From contig CP136061.1 of the NCBI GenBank assembly GCA_032622095.1, forward strand, positions 38,815,797 to 38,879,796: DNA of 64,000 nucleotides, given 5' to 3'. The notes under the pieces were generated by a model, which was not told where the DNA came from, made no database searches, and saw only the letters and a program-made list of their open reading frames with translations. The translations under genes were made by a program, and so were the position numbers. Positions 13,075-25,773 of the stretch are shown piece by piece. Positions within the stretch are counted from its first letter, which is position 1. Every line of letters starts with the position of its first letter. This stretch comes from Siphonodentalium dalli. Lineage: Eukaryota > Mollusca > Scaphopoda > Gadilida > Siphonodentaliidae.

Positions 13075-14150
13075 TTTGTAATTTTGATTTAGCAGTAGGA
13101 AACTACTATTTTCAACTTTTACTAAGTTCAGACAATTGATGTTCGCCTTACTGAAGCTTTAATTTGGATCAGCGGCGAAATAACAAGTAGTTTCAGAACA
13201 AAGTTTGATGTAGTGTTCGTTACTATTTGTAGTAGTCATAACTACATATGCATAGTGCACGATGGGAGAGACTTGAAGGCGTAGTATACAACTACGACTA
13301 ATAGAGTCGAGTAGCCAACCAATCGGAAAGCTTGATTTCAATAACAAAGTCACGTGAGATACAATATTAGTTGGTAGTCAAATTTCGGTGTTTAATGTTG
13401 CATAATAAAAATAGTATCTAATTAGACATCTGTTGTGGCGATTCTCCGTTGATATAATATATGTATATCGTATCGCCTCCAGCATGTTTGCGTCTTATAC
13501 GATGCTTACGTTGATTATTACGACCTATTGTTTTAATATCCGTTGTTCGATGATATTCGTATCATTAGTTTGCCTTATTGCTTGCTGAAGTTGACTACAT
13601 GTTTTTAACTATTCTCAATTTTAATCGCAAAACCTTTCGCAAGATAACCGTTCCAATTAGAATTTACAAACATGTTGGGATCGTTGGACGCCATCAGTCA
13701 GCAAACATGACAACGTGTTCAGTCATGGCGATGGCGTGTCATTACTTCTGAATACATAGCCTCTATCACTGCAGGAATACAAACACACCCAGGACTATAC
13801 AATTTATACCAGAATGTCACGAATTCAAAAACCTATCCTGATCATCAATGGTGATGGAATATTCATTAGAAATAACTTGGAGAAAGAGAACTGCGAGTCA
13901 CTTTAACTCTGTATTTACTAAATACGCATTAATGGAAATATTTATAAAATAAGTTCAACAAACAGCCATATATGAACTTTTTATCTGAAAATTTCCCACC
14001 AATCAATATGATGCTTCTGCACTTGTATTAACTGTTGTGTGCTTATATTTCATGAACACCACAGATAAGTGATAGACCGTTCCAATGTTTAATTGAAAAT
14101 CCACTTAGAAAATAAAGGGTTAATGAACAATACAATTGTGCATCTACGAG
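13075..14150. other. Non-coding stretch; repeat remnant near 13.9 kb
   Basis: Sequence at 13940-14060 (AATTTCCCACCAATCAAT and flanks) resembles 55310-55400, so both are members of a dispersed repeat. Nothing else was recognised. Confidence 0.4.
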
Positions 14151-14154
14151 CAGA

Positions 14155-14260
14155 CTGAGACGTGGCGACAGGGGATGTTTTAACATTTACGACAGTTGGA
14201 AATTTCATGCCTGACACAACATCAGTTGACAATTCCATATTAAAATTGGTTGACGTTGTT
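14155..14260. repeat. Fragment of the GTTGGAAATTTCC repeat family
   Basis: GAGACGTGGCGACAGGGG followed by CAGTTGGAAATTTCATGCCTG matches the left end of the element at 20077 and the inner parts of the copies near 26040 and 40150. Confidence 0.6.
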
Positions 14261-15845
14261 CTCCCGTAGTTCGCCTTTTAATATGATGTGTAATTATGTA
14301 TGAACTTCATCACTAATACCCTGCTAATTGATAAGTTAACTGCTTCTGGAACTAATTAAGGTATTTGTGCACCCATTTTTTCCAAATAAAGGATTCTGTT
14401 CACGTATATTAGTAATCACAGAAACCATGCCTATTGATGCAACATGTTAAGAGTATACGTCATGGTGGAGTATGTTAGAAAGAGATAAAATATTTGATTA
14501 ACTTTTTTTTCAATAACTATTTTTTAAATAAAAAGTTGCAGAAATGTGACACGAGTTGCACGTAGTTAGTTGCACATCATGTGGACAAACATTTGACTAA
14601 CCTAAGTTAATCTTGACATTTTTTCTTCAGTGCTGATTCATATTGGACCTAGATAATCAGATAAGTTCATATTAGACTTAATCGATTCTGAAATAAGGGA
14701 ATTTACACCATTTATTCATTTGAATGACGCAGGTCGCAGTCAGAGCCCCTGGGGAAAATTACTAAAATACCATTATAGAGAGCGCTATAAAAAAGCAGAT
14801 TAAATAATGCCAATATTGGCTTATTTCGTGTGGAACTAGTCCCACATTGGACTGTTTTAAAAATCGCATTTTATGGCCATATAGAGCGTATATTGAGGTT
14901 ACAACAATTCTTATATGAGCGTATTTTACCCATTAATAACAGATTGTTATGTGCTTATTTTCACGAGAACAGACTGGCATTGTTGTAAATGTTGAATTTC
15001 TTTGGGAAGCGTATAACACTTGTACAAAATAGAGTTTTGATTGGAAATAAATATCTCATTCGTGATTTGAGAGTTGTTTATTTCAGCTCATGGCAACCCA
15101 CTCGCGAAAGTAAACACTGATGTCACTCGTTGGAAATGTTTTTAACAAGCACCCACTCAGAAATACTAGATAATTCTATCCTCTGTATACTCTTCTATCA
15201 GAACAATTGGTTTAAAACGTAGCCTGGGTTGAGGCGTATAATTTATAGAGCCAAATTATCTCGTGCGAGAATATAAGTAATTGCTTTATTCTGTCTGGCG
15301 AATATCTATTGTTCAGACTAAACTCTCACCACAAGGATGCCTCACCAACAGCGTGATACGTACTGTGTAATCATTGTGACATTACAACTGATCACGGCCT
15401 AAACAGAAGCGGGTAACGTGGCACTTGCTACTTTTATGAAACACCCGTCACACCATACTGTGGCAAATAAATACAAACAAATAATACAAAATCGAAGACT
15501 GTCCCCACTCAATGATTTTTTTCTTGAGGACACAATTGTCACGGTTATTCACGCTGTTGGTGTAGGATTGTGATATATGACAACTTCAGAAATGAGCAGT
15601 TTTCCTGGGACTTAGTATCGAACGTGTTTTCCTTTCGTTATATGTGTCGATAACTTCCTGTTGATCTCTCCGAGATAAAATCCACATGGCACTGACATGA
15701 CCTCCATCCAATGATGTTCAATTTTTGAAATACATTTTCAATAGATAAACCCACGCACACGGATTGCAATAATTGGATGGGACATGTCATGACATGCTAT
15801 TAATTATTTGATGCAATAAATTGCACAAATACACAGACGCATGTT
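14261..15845. other. Non-coding stretch, nothing recognised
   Basis: A TTCATATTGGACCTAGATAA-type motif near 14635-14700 resembles 2270-2330. No gene was seen. Confidence 0.35.
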
Positions 15846-15849
15846 TTGC

Positions 15850-15990
15850 TTAACCCTTTACCCAACAGAAAGGCCCTGTGCCAATGCATTCTCTTATATA
15901 TGCGAGTCGACCATAGGTCGCCTCGCATATATAAGAGAATGCATTGGCTTAACACATTAAAAATTATAAAATTGTTAAAGAATGTAAGAA
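15850..15990. mobile_element. Half copy of the double-hairpin MITE (TTAACCCTTTACCC terminus)
   Basis: The terminus TTAACCCTTTACCCAACAGA leads to CCCTGTGCC and the standard snap-back stem at 15884-15958. The mirror half is missing. The terminus is the same as that of the intact element at 60208-60613. Confidence 0.75.
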
Positions 15991-16220
15991 AAAATGGTAA
16001 AAAGTGTTAAAAAAAGATTGCACTAAGACATAGACACATGTTTTGCTAAAATCAGAGCAGCAATAGAGTTTCACTCCTTTGAGTATAAATAATAATTGCA
16101 TAACACAATCAACCCACCAAACGCATGTAGTGTGTAGTCTAAGATTCACCATTCCCTTCCCTCGCTCACTCTCTATTTTCCATATATCACTGCATGAAAA
16201 GCGAGATTTATAATATATAA

Positions 16221-16388
16221 ATGTTGCATAAATTTAGGACTCTGAATTTATGCATGCATTTATACATATTAAATTCGCCTTTATACAAAAATATAAATCT
16301 CTCATTTATATTTTTAAATCTCGCAGAAATGTTGCTTAAATTTAGGACCCTGAATTTATGCATTCATTTATACATATTAAATTCGCCT
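16221..16388. repeat. Partial tandem duplication, 108-bp spacing
   Basis: ATGTTGCATAAATTTAGGAC at 16221 recurs in near-identical form at 16329 together with the following TTTATGCAT and ACATATTAAATTCGCCT blocks. The words resemble the AATAAA/GCATAAA-rich flanks at 19.5-19.75 kb. Confidence 0.75.
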
Positions 16389-16674
16389 GTCTTGGAACAG
16401 TGCCGGAGGTCAGTAGAGCTATTATGTCCCCAGCGAACATTTATAGCAATGTGGTAAACATTTGATGTCTCGTTAACACTATTGAGTAAAATGACAAGCT
16501 GACAACGTGTACCCACAAAACGCCCATGACTGAAGACCTTTCGCATCAGATATCCGGACAAAACGCCCTACAGATAAATGTGATATATATGTTATACCTC
16601 TATAGACACATGTCGTGTTTCTCACGTAAATTAATTAAAATGATTACAAATAAAGCATATTTGAGGTCAGGAAT

Positions 16675-17060
16675 GGGGAATGGGGGTGTCCACTTCGGAT
16701 ATTCCAACTGCACCCCCCCCCCCATTGGGGTTAAATTTTCCAATCAACTTTGTGGAAATTGTCCTACATTTTCCAAATTTCGGAAATTCTGTAGATTTTC
16801 CGACTGAATAATCCCGAAATTCCAACACATTTAAACTAGTCACCCACCTAGGAGTCAAATTTGCCAACTAAAACATTAAAATTTGACAAAATTACAGGTA
16901 GAAATTTAACAATTCCTACCAAATTCTACCTGGTCTGAAATTTCCAAAATTTCGATTTTTGACCTCCGAATTTCCAAATGTTGAAAATTGAGGCAAAAAT
17001 TGTGGGGTGTCACCCCACACATACCACTGTAGCGTTATCCCTGCCCGAACCACCCCAACC
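16675..17060. repeat. Degenerate GTTGGAAATTTCC-family element
   Basis: A run of C bases (16711-16723) is followed by many TTTCCAA / TTGGAAA-like words. This is the same style as the elements at 20.1, 26.0 and 40.1 kb. Confidence 0.45.
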
Positions 17061-17227
17061 ACCACCCCACATACACATTCAAAACGTCCCTGACAATTTT
17101 GTCGGCACCGCTCTGTATGCAGACATTCAGTTATACAAAATCATGTATCATACTAAATAAATCGAGAATTTCAATGTTGGCCCGGCGATGTACCGAATAA
17201 CGTATAGATGTCCTGCATTAATTTCGC

Positions 17228-17707
17228 TTATTTCTGTAACCGGCGGCGGGTTTCATTAGCCCATAATTTAAGTATTACCAGGATCGCATCCACGGCGTCC
17301 ATGCTCATGATGCTATGCCAGCAGCAAGCGTACATGTGTGAGACCTGTATCAGATAACACAAGCTAGCGGCCGGATATTGCTTTCTTTGTCTCTGAACAA
17401 CGCTACTGTGCAGACGTGTTCCATGGGTGTGGATGAGATATGAGAACTCTAACTGAGGCGAGTATACGTATTCACTATGTAGACGGATTATGTATATACA
17501 AATACGTTTGTTTTCGCATGTTCTGTCTAAACTAAGGCATCTTTTGCAATGGTAGATTAATGTTGTGGACAGTAATGTAGCCATGCACGCAGGAGGGACC
17601 AAGGCGGGTATGAGGGGTGTTCGTGTGGTGGGGGTATTGGTGGGGGTATATTTGCTTGGGTTAGAACATGATCGCCACATCATTTCAGTTTTTAAATTCC
17701 CTTTCAA
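17228..17707 (-). CDS. Unassigned 159-codon open frame
   Basis: This is one of the longer open frames that does not lie in an obvious repeat. It starts at a methionine and runs to a stop, with a threonine/proline-rich stretch near residues 18-37 and several scattered cysteines. I recognise no domain, signal peptide or splice sites. It may be chance or an old transposon remnant, so treat it as a placeholder only. Confidence 0.12.
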   Translation of the reverse strand: MKGNLKTEMMWRSCSNPSKYTPTNTPTTRTPLIPALVPPACMATLLSTTLIYHCKRCLSLDRTCENKRICIYIIRLHSEYVYSPQLEFSYLIHTHGTRLHSSVVQRQRKQYPAASLCYLIQVSHMYACCWHSIMSMDAVDAILVILKLWANETRRRLQK

Positions 17708-17916
17708 ATAATAGATTTTACCAAGGGTAAGCTAACACATATGTGAATATGAAATAAACAATTTATGTTGCAGATTCTTTCTTTCATCAATTCGCAGCGT
17801 GGTCGACACATGTCAAAATTTATTCTGAATACCACATCATTCATGACATTGTAACTAAGATTACATATATGTGCGCATTAAATTTAGACATAGCTTGCCT
17901 TGATCACTTATTTCCT

Positions 17917-18426
17917 TTAAAGGCACGTGCGGCCTTAATTGTCTAAAATATTCATATTTGTTCCAAACACCGTAAACAGAAAAACAGTAAAACGCATACA
18001 GTTCAGTTCATATATACCATGACCATCGCGTAAACAGCATGTTATCACAAAGACCAACTATATTTTACATAAGCAAGAGCCTGATTGTGTTACAGAAGAC
18101 AGCACAATGCTACTGGCTAATTACACACAAATGGCACACACGCTCTTTATTAGTTAGATATAAGGTATTCACCAACAAAGAACGCTCTCTATGTTTACCA
18201 CCATAATATAAACAAACACCAGAAAAGTAGAAAAGTAACTTTTTACGCTTTTGTTTACATAACAATGGTCAAACATATGACCATAACATACTGTTTATGT
18301 GATATTTCTTATTTGTATACGGACAATGTCTATCTACATTTTGATGTAGTTTCTGTTTGTGGCGGTTTTGGACGGGTGGAGATATTTTCACAGTATGCCC
18401 ACCGCCAAGGCCAACCGTATCTTTAA
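17917..18426 (+). mobile_element. Full-length TTAA-flanked MITE (~510 bp)
   Basis: TTAA borders lie at 17917-17920 and 18423-18426. The left end AAAGGCACGTGCGGCCTT and the right end (reverse complement AAAGATACGGTTGGCCTT) are imperfect inverted repeats. It is nearly identical along its length to 27652-28153 and homologous to the inverted copy at 5336-5861. It has no coding capacity. Confidence 0.85.
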
Positions 18427-18579
18427 ATATGTTATTATACAGAGACGTCGGAATAATGTTGTGATAGTGATTTCACCCTTAGCCAGATCACAAATAAAAA
18501 GGCCGTACATTACAATTAAATATTTTGCTAAACAGGCTATTTATTATATCGCGTAAAATGTGGAGTTGGATGCGTGATT

Positions 18580-19540
18580 TCACCATTGGCTATGTCACAT
18601 ATAAATTCATTGTACAATATATCCATGATGTAATCCCGTTTTGAATTTAGAATCGCATAAAATAGTGATCATGGAAGGGTGATATCACCCTTTGCCATTT
18701 CACATATAAATTCATTGTACAATATATCCATGATGTAATCCCGTTTTGAAGTTTTAATCGCGTAAAATAGTGGTCATGGAAGGGTGATATCACCCTTTGC
18801 CATATCACATATTTCCATTGTACAGTAAGTCCATGATGTAATCCCGTTTTGAAGTTTTAATCGCGTAAAATTGCAATTGTGGTCATGGAAGGTTGATATC
18901 ATCCTTTGCCAGTATCACATATAAATTCATTGTACAATATATCCATGATGTAATCCCGTTTTGAATTTAGAATCGCATAAAATAGTGATCATGGAAGGGT
19001 GATATCACCCTTTGCCATTTCACATATAAATTCATTGTACAATATATCCATGATGTAATCCCGTTTTGAAGTTTTAATCGCGTAAAATAGTGGTCATGGA
19101 AGGGTGATATCACCCTTTGCCATATCACATATTTTCATTGTACAGTAAGTCCATGATGTAATCCCGTTTTGAAGTTTTAATCGCGTAAAATTGCAATTGT
19201 GGTCATGGAAGGTTGATATCATCCTTTGCCAGTATCACATATAAATTCATTGTACAATATATCCATGATGTAATCCCGTTTTGAAGTTATAATCGTGTAA
19301 AATTGTGATCATGGAAGGGTGCTATCACCCTTTGCCATTTCACATATAAATTCATTGTACAATATATCCATGATGTAATCCCGTTTTGAAGTTTTAATCG
19401 CGTAAAATTGTGGTCATGGAAGGGTGATATCAGTGTCACCCTTTGCCATTCACATATAAATCCATTGTACAGTAAGTCCATGATGCAATCCCGTTTTGAA
19501 GTTTGAATCGCGTAAAATTGCAATTGTGGTCATGGAAATC
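18580..19540. repeat. Satellite with a three-monomer, 320-bp higher-order repeat
   Basis: Nine monomers of 102-112 bp are marked by TGATGTAATCCCGTTTTGAA. The spacings run 105, 103, 112, 105, 103, 112, 105, 110, so the larger period is 320 bp. Most monomers hold the palindrome AAGGGTGATATCACCCTT. Two monomer types differ by CATATAAATTC versus CATATTT(T/C)C and by an inserted TTGCAATTG. Confidence 0.93.
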
Positions 19541-19760
19541 CAAATTTATACCGGATATAAATGTGCATAAACTGGAGTTTATAACCAGAATAAATGTAGC
19601 TACATATATTTATGCAGCTTTATCATTGAATAAATTTGTATTTATACATAAAATGTAGACAGTAAACGAATGCATAAACGTGCGAATAAATGCGAGTTTA
19701 TCCTGCTGAATAAAGGTGGGTTTATTCAGTGAATAAATTGAGTATAAATGTCGGCCTTTA

Positions 19761-21281
19761 GGGCGCGTACACATGGCCAGCAAGAAAATATCAGGTATGC
19801 CCCATGTGACTTACTTGACCAATGAAATAAATAATACCGGAAAATATCCGACGAAGGCAGCGCGCTGATATTTTATCGCCAATTGGTGAAATGTGTTCAC
19901 CTTGATAGGTGGCCATCGGTATCCGTTAACTAATCTCGCGGGGATATGATCGTAACAATGCAAACGCTCGAGTTATGATCCATCAATAGTATCGTCTGTT
20001 TCAGCATAACGTATTTCCATGTTATATTGGTTGTCAGAACCGCTGATGTATTATATATACATGTATATACGTATGTGCAGAGACGTGGCAGAGACGTGGC
20101 GACAGGGGGGGGGCGGTTTGGTGGTGTCTCATCCCCCAACTTTGGTCAAAATTTTCAACAGTTGGAAATTTCATACCTGCCAAAACATTAGTTGGAAATT
20201 TCACACCAACAATAGGTTGAAAATGTTCTTGTAGTTTGATTTTCAAAAAAATTCTTGGGGGGAATTAATTGTTTTGGACCAATATTTGCATATTTTACAA
20301 TTTTTGGTAAAAAATTATGGTCTGAAATGGGTATCAGTTGGAAACTTTCCAACCTCACGCAGGGGGGTGGGGGTGACAGGTTGGAAATTTCCAACACTTG
20401 GAAAGCTTGTGTCCTGGTCCCTCCCCCGTGACCAGTCAAAAGTAAAAAACTGCTAGTTAATTTAAGAAAACTGCTAGTTAATTTAAGAAAACAATATTGT
20501 CATACATTTGGTCAACATTGTCATTGGAATTGTCATCAGTTGTAAATTTTCCAACCTAAGTGGTGTGTCAGGTTTGAAATTTCCAACTCTAGATGGTAGG
20601 ATTGAGCGATTTTCTTGTTAAGATTACAAAATATTCGCACACCGGGCCGAACCATGGTCTAATATTAGTCCTAAGAGCACTGAGGTACAAGGGGGTGCAA
20701 ATGGAATTATGGAAAACTTGTGTTTGATCTGATTCTGATTCAAGGGGGGTGCAGTTGGACACCCCCAACGGAAACCCTTTAGCCACGTCCCTGCGTATAT
20801 GGGGATGCTTTATAATTTGGTACCTCACATGCCTTGATTTAGCTGTTTTACTTTAATTTGGACTGTATGTACGTTTCGAATAAGAAATTGTTGGCGGCTC
20901 CTCGCTCTTCTCGCATGTGGGATGTGGCCCAGGGCCGAACCAACCAACGTCTGTTTAGATGTCGTTTCGTGTGTTCACGAAGAACACACATCCCTACTCC
21001 AACGACGAGGGCGCGTTCCTTTCTCGTTAAAATAGGTGGTATTTTAAATTGTCCATAACACTTTATAACTCTATGAATATTCGATATGGACTATAGGTTG
21101 TTTGTCCGCAGTAATTCACTTCAACTAACAAGACTAACACTATTCACATTGAGCTCAATCAACGCCATATAACCCGCCGCTTTCTCACGGGCGTAATCTT
21201 TGCAGCAAGAAAATATCAGAGTACAATTGTACCTGATATTTTCTTGCAGATATTTTCTTGCAGCTTCATGTGTACGCGCCC
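19761..21281. mobile_element. Harbinger-like non-autonomous DNA transposon, TTA target duplication
   Basis: The left end GGGCGCGTACACATG and the right end CATGTGTACGCGCCC are inverted repeats. Each is followed inward by GCAAGAAAATATC, which occurs twice at the right end. TTA flanks both sides (19758-19760 and 21282-21284), the target duplication typical of PIF/Harbinger. No transposase frame is visible. The interior carries another inserted element (20077-20794). Confidence 0.7.
20077..20794. mobile_element. GTTGGAAATTTCC-family element nested in the Harbinger-like element
   Basis: The ends GCAGAGACGTGGC and GCCACGTCCCTGC are near inverted repeats. Inside, GTTGGAAATTTC and its complement recur several times, and stretches match 26040-26400 closely, including TTAATTTAAGAAAACAATATTG. 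A short AGAGACGTGGC duplication is present at the left end. The element is non-coding. Confidence 0.6.
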
Positions 21282-21405
21282 TTATTCAAGAATAAATTGT
21301 GAATAAATGTTCTTAAATTTCCGAATTTATGCACCTTTATTCAGTGAATAAATTTCTGATTTATCCAGATTTATGCACATTTATGCGGGTTTACGACCGT
21401 GTGCG

Positions 21406-24400
21406 ACAGATACACACATAAACTATGTCCTAGAGTAAGGCTAATGTTTTCTATTTAAAAACATGCAATGTCGTCATCGTGATAACTTGACCAAGCGTCG
21501 ACCGATAACGTTAAAGCATTTCAACTGAATTGATACCTGTACCACAACAATATATCGAAATAAATCACACGTCGAATGGTTTCTATCAAATTCACTTTGT
21601 TAGACCAAAAAAACGCTCGACGAAAGTTATCTGCGATGCTGAACCGTTGTTAAATGTATATTATTGTAGGCGTACGTGCGTCCTATTACCATACTTTTAG
21701 CGATAGCATTTGGAATCTACCCATATACACAGCGAATACTATGTTCTAACAAGTATGTGGTCGGATGCCTGTCCAATCAAAATATATACACAGCGGACAG
21801 TTTTCTATGAGGTTACTGGACGTTTGCAATGCATTATGGCTATAATTTGGTAAACAAACCTGTGTTTTCAGCACAATGGTTGCAATGGCAACTGTGAACA
21901 TTTTCAAACTTCGGGTCGTATCCAAAATGACTTATAATCATGTGATATACATGTGTGCCAACTTTGCTATGACCATGCTTTTTCCATGCAGTTGACGATG
22001 TTGTCTATCCGCCCCCGCTAGTTGTGCGGTCATTGTTTATTGGGAAGAGAAATTTCCTATTTTAGGGTGGATACACACATGCATGTAATGTCTGTATGTA
22101 AAATACATGTATTTTGCATGGTCACACCAATCATTGATAGCATTAATCGCCTGGTCGCGATCGTTCCATTTCAACAGGCGAGACCGGTGAGTAGTTATAA
22201 GCCAAAATCAAACTAACTGTTATCAAGAGATTTCAGGCCAGTCATAAACATGTATTTTTTCATGGATGCCGAAATGAATAAATCCTGTCTGATATATGTT
22301 CTGTTTTTCACGAGTTTTAGTTCATTTCGAAAAATGGATTTGAGTTTGTTTGTCATTTCTTGGAAACAGGGTCATCCAAAATAAAAATAAATGTGTATAC
22401 TTTTGAAGCTATTTTAGGACGATTGTGATACATAAGTGTTTAATGCCCCACACACTGACTCCCAAATTGATCTCGTCCAACAGAACCCGAACGGCTTTCT
22501 GGCTCCACATTTTGGAAGTGCTATATTAATACACATGGCAATCAACTAACTCATACATGGTGGATTCCATGTTATAAAGTGATTTAGCCTAATCGGACAA
22601 CGCCGAATCGAGTGGATAAGGATATTTGTTCCAACTATGCATGGCCTCAGTTCAAATTTTAACAATCCGATATGGTGCTCTCATGCCTTGAATACAGGCA
22701 TTGGAACATTAAGACAGACAATACCAGTTTGTTGAGATTGCTCGGATAATTTGAGGGCGAGCTCATGTGATAACTTTCAATTGGGATTTCTTTGCATATA
22801 TCCATTACAGCGCCAAAAACATTAATGCAGGTACAACGTTGAAAGAAAAAAGAGTCACCCCCCCCCCCCCCCCCCCATTTTAACCCAGAATTTACAGAGC
22901 AGTATATACTTCTCATGCCAAAGGATGAACAAGTTCCTAACTGTCACCATTTTAGCCTGTACAGGCTTGAGTTATCACATTTTGGACTATAATCCATGAT
23001 TGGGGGAGGGGGCTGGTTCTCGAAAGTTTCGAATAACTAAGGGATTTAATTGAATGTATCGGCCGGGATTATCTGGGCAAGAATGTACAACATAATGTTT
23101 TACTTAAATATTCCATAGTTGTAAATTGTGTGTATATAACACAAGAGAGGAAAGGTGACGTAGTTGTGGACTCGTAGCTGGACAACCCTTTTCCCGAATG
23201 AAGACACACATGCAGCAACACCACCTTCTGTATACCTTCAAATTTAAAGCTGTAATAATATGTTCATAATTATATGAATAGCATCAATTGCTGCATATGA
23301 GATTAATCACTCGTAGCAAACAGGCACGGCAGATATGACTGTCAACTACAATATTTACAAATCAGGAGTGGCTTCGTGGCTTCAGGGGGTAGGCCTCATG
23401 TTGCTACATGCCCCCCACTCCGGTCGATGAAATATGTAATGATCAGTCCGGTAGCTTCCGGTATAATATAGCCCCTGCATTGTGGAAATCCTGGGACCAT
23501 CACTGGTATACAACCAAGAGAAGACTGACAATGATTTAAACAGAACGTCCAACATTTGGGTTATCGCGCGAACAATTATTTTAAGCGGCCTGACGACTTC
23601 GTCCAGTCAACGACACTCTACACGTTCAGAGCGTTACTCACTGTGGTCAAACCTAGCCGCAATGATTGGTTTATCAGCAGACACATATTAAATGGTCTGT
23701 ATGATCCATGTAAAACGCCAAATACACGATATTTACAGAGATTACATGCATGTGTGTATCCACCCTTACGGGTGGGAATTTGGCCTGTCACATGTTTCGT
23801 AAAATCTCTCACACATGTATATGTAGTAATCATCCTGTGGATCTCCAAAATGTAACAGAATATCAATATGATGCAACATATCGAGAAAGGTTTCTCATAA
23901 AGACAAATAATAGAACATGAAGTGATGAAAAAGGATTTTTTTTTTACAATGACCTAGACCTTTCACAGTGATATTGACCCTTGACAATAGGTGACATCCA
24001 ATGTTTTTTTGGGGATATTTTCCAAGATTAGTAATATAACCAAGACATAGGTATCATTTGCAGAAGATGTAATTTTATTTCAGTCAATATACAACAAACT
24101 GTTTTACGCCAAATATTACGACAAATCAAAAAAGCGGAACGTTAAACAGGTAACGGAACAACAAGAAAGGATTAATCAACAATGTCTGACGTTGCATTAT
24201 GTGATATATACCGTAAAATAATTTATAATAGTCAAATAGTAACATATATAATAAATGTATTGTATTTGCACTGAAGTTTTATGAACTGTTTCTGTTTATA
24301 TATTCGTTACTTGTGTTATTTTTGACGAATAAAATTTATAATTCCGGTTAGACTTTTTGTAGGATGTATGTATTCGCGAATGTCTCATTGTGTTTCAGTA

Positions 24401-24810
24401 TGTAACTTTTATGACGCGATAATTGCTTTCGATATTTAGGTGTGAACGATATGGCTTGGCCACTCTTGAAGAATATTATGACGACCCGAACACAATGCAT
24501 ATTATAAAAGCTAGCATTGCTGATTAAGTACGTCTCAGTTGGAATGTAGACTAAAGGTCGTATTGTGAAGTATCCGGTGTGTATTTAATCCGATTACTAG
24601 ATTTTGTATCCGCATTTAGAGGCTTTCTGGCGTGAAAGATAAACCTGCAGTGATAAGCCGTAGTTGTCGAAATAATAATAATTATTATTATTTGTTTTAA
24701 CGGAATTCATGAAACAAATATATTTTATATTATAATTTATATATATTCCTAATAATATGATCTCGAAGGGGTTAACATTTCTGACTTTGGTTTTCTTGTA
24801 TAGTATGGCT
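21406..24810. other. Long non-coding stretch, no recognised gene
   Basis: It contains a poly-C run at 22858-22876. Near 22060-22110 and 23740-23820 are related GGGTGGATACACACATG words in opposite orientation, perhaps the ends of an old element. A similar word occurs near 56145. Open frames here are short and unrecognised. Confidence 0.35.
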
Positions 24811-24826
24811 CAGGAATTTTTGAATA

Positions 24827-25746
24827 GGCCGTGGCTAGAGTACCGTATACGACACTTTAGCCGAAATGCTAATGTACCGTATATATGACCCGCCATATCA
24901 AATCCAGTCGTAAGTCGGGATTTGTTTACCCTGTGACAATGCATTCTCTTATATATGCGAGTCGACCATAGGTTGCCTCGCATATATAAGAGAATGCATT
25001 GGCCTAACAGTTTTTTATCATTTTTTTTTAAATAAATGTTTCTTACAATTTTTAGGACATAAAATAAAAAAAAACATCGATTATCCTGCAGGGAGCCCCA
25101 CACATATATAGAAGTATATAGACGAATGTCGTCTGCTCATGTTTGTCTGGGGCTCTGTATGGGTGAATTATAAAATTGTTAAAGAATACAAGAAAAAATT
25201 ATTAAAATTGTAAAAAAGTGTTAGGCCAATGCATTCTCTTATGTATGCGAGGCGGCCTATGGTCGACTCGCATATATAAGAGAATGCATTGGCACAGGGT
25301 AAAACAAATCCCGACTTACGACTGGATTTGATATGGCGGGTCACATATGTATACGGCACTAACCGAACTGATTTGCATGCCACGTCGATATACATACATA
25401 ATTATAGGTTTTAAATATGAACCTCGATCATGCACAAATTGCTTGGTATTTCGACATGGTACTACACTATTTCGAGTCAATACTGTAGTAACAAGTCACG
25501 TTATTTTGTTTTTGGAAATGGATCATCCTACGTGGATCCATATCCTCAATTACCTCGTGTTGTCTGAAAGTGCTCGAAGCATGTGCCCGATGAATTGGCG
25601 TTGAATATATCGGCACTTGAATGCCGCCATTGTTGTGACGAACACGCTTATTTGGTGTTGACGAATGTCATGCAAGCAACGCATAGATTTGTATGGTACG
25701 TTAGCAGTTTGGCCAAAGTACCATGTACCGCACTTTAGCCAGACCG
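24827..25746. mobile_element. Short MULE-like element with 10-bp target duplication, carrying a nested MITE
   Basis: TTTTTGAATA directly flanks both ends (24817-24826 and 25747-25756). The ends are inverted: TGGCTAGAGTACCGTATAC on the left, and a CTTTAGCCAGACC right end whose complement reads GGTCTGGCTAAAG. Both halves are homologous to the two arms of the 5.1-kb element at 34146-39288, so this is a deletion derivative. A 9-11 bp duplication with extended terminal repeats is characteristic of Mutator-like elements. The hairpin MITE at 24882-25351 interrupts it. Confidence 0.75.
24882..25351. mobile_element. Double-hairpin MITE (TGACCCGCCATATC type), intact
   Basis: The terminal inverted repeats begin TATGACCCGCCATATCAAAT and TATGTGACCCGCCATATC and extend through CCAGTCGTAAGTCGGGATTT to the two snap-back stems at 24931-25013 and 25222-25300. 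The spacer holds GGGAGCCCCACACATATATA and GGGGCTCTGTATGGG. It is inserted in the short MULE-like element, with TA at the junctions. Confidence 0.88.
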
Positions 25747-25773
25747 TTTTTGAATAACACCAATACCCGTCTA

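Larger units (their letters stand above)
19545..21405. mobile_element. AATAAA/GCATAAA-rich repeat interrupted by a Harbinger-like insertion
   Basis: Both flanks (19545-19757 and 21285-21405) consist of words such as GAATAAAT, TTTATGCAC and GCATAAAC, in opposite overall orientation. They become continuous if the element at 19761-21281 is removed. This suggests an older AT-rich element split by a later insertion. Confidence 0.5.

Noticed and set aside
23365-23470. Possible tRNA-like SINE (GTGGCTTCGTGGCTTCAGGG)
   Set aside because: No cloverleaf or B box was found, and no second copy was noticed in the window.
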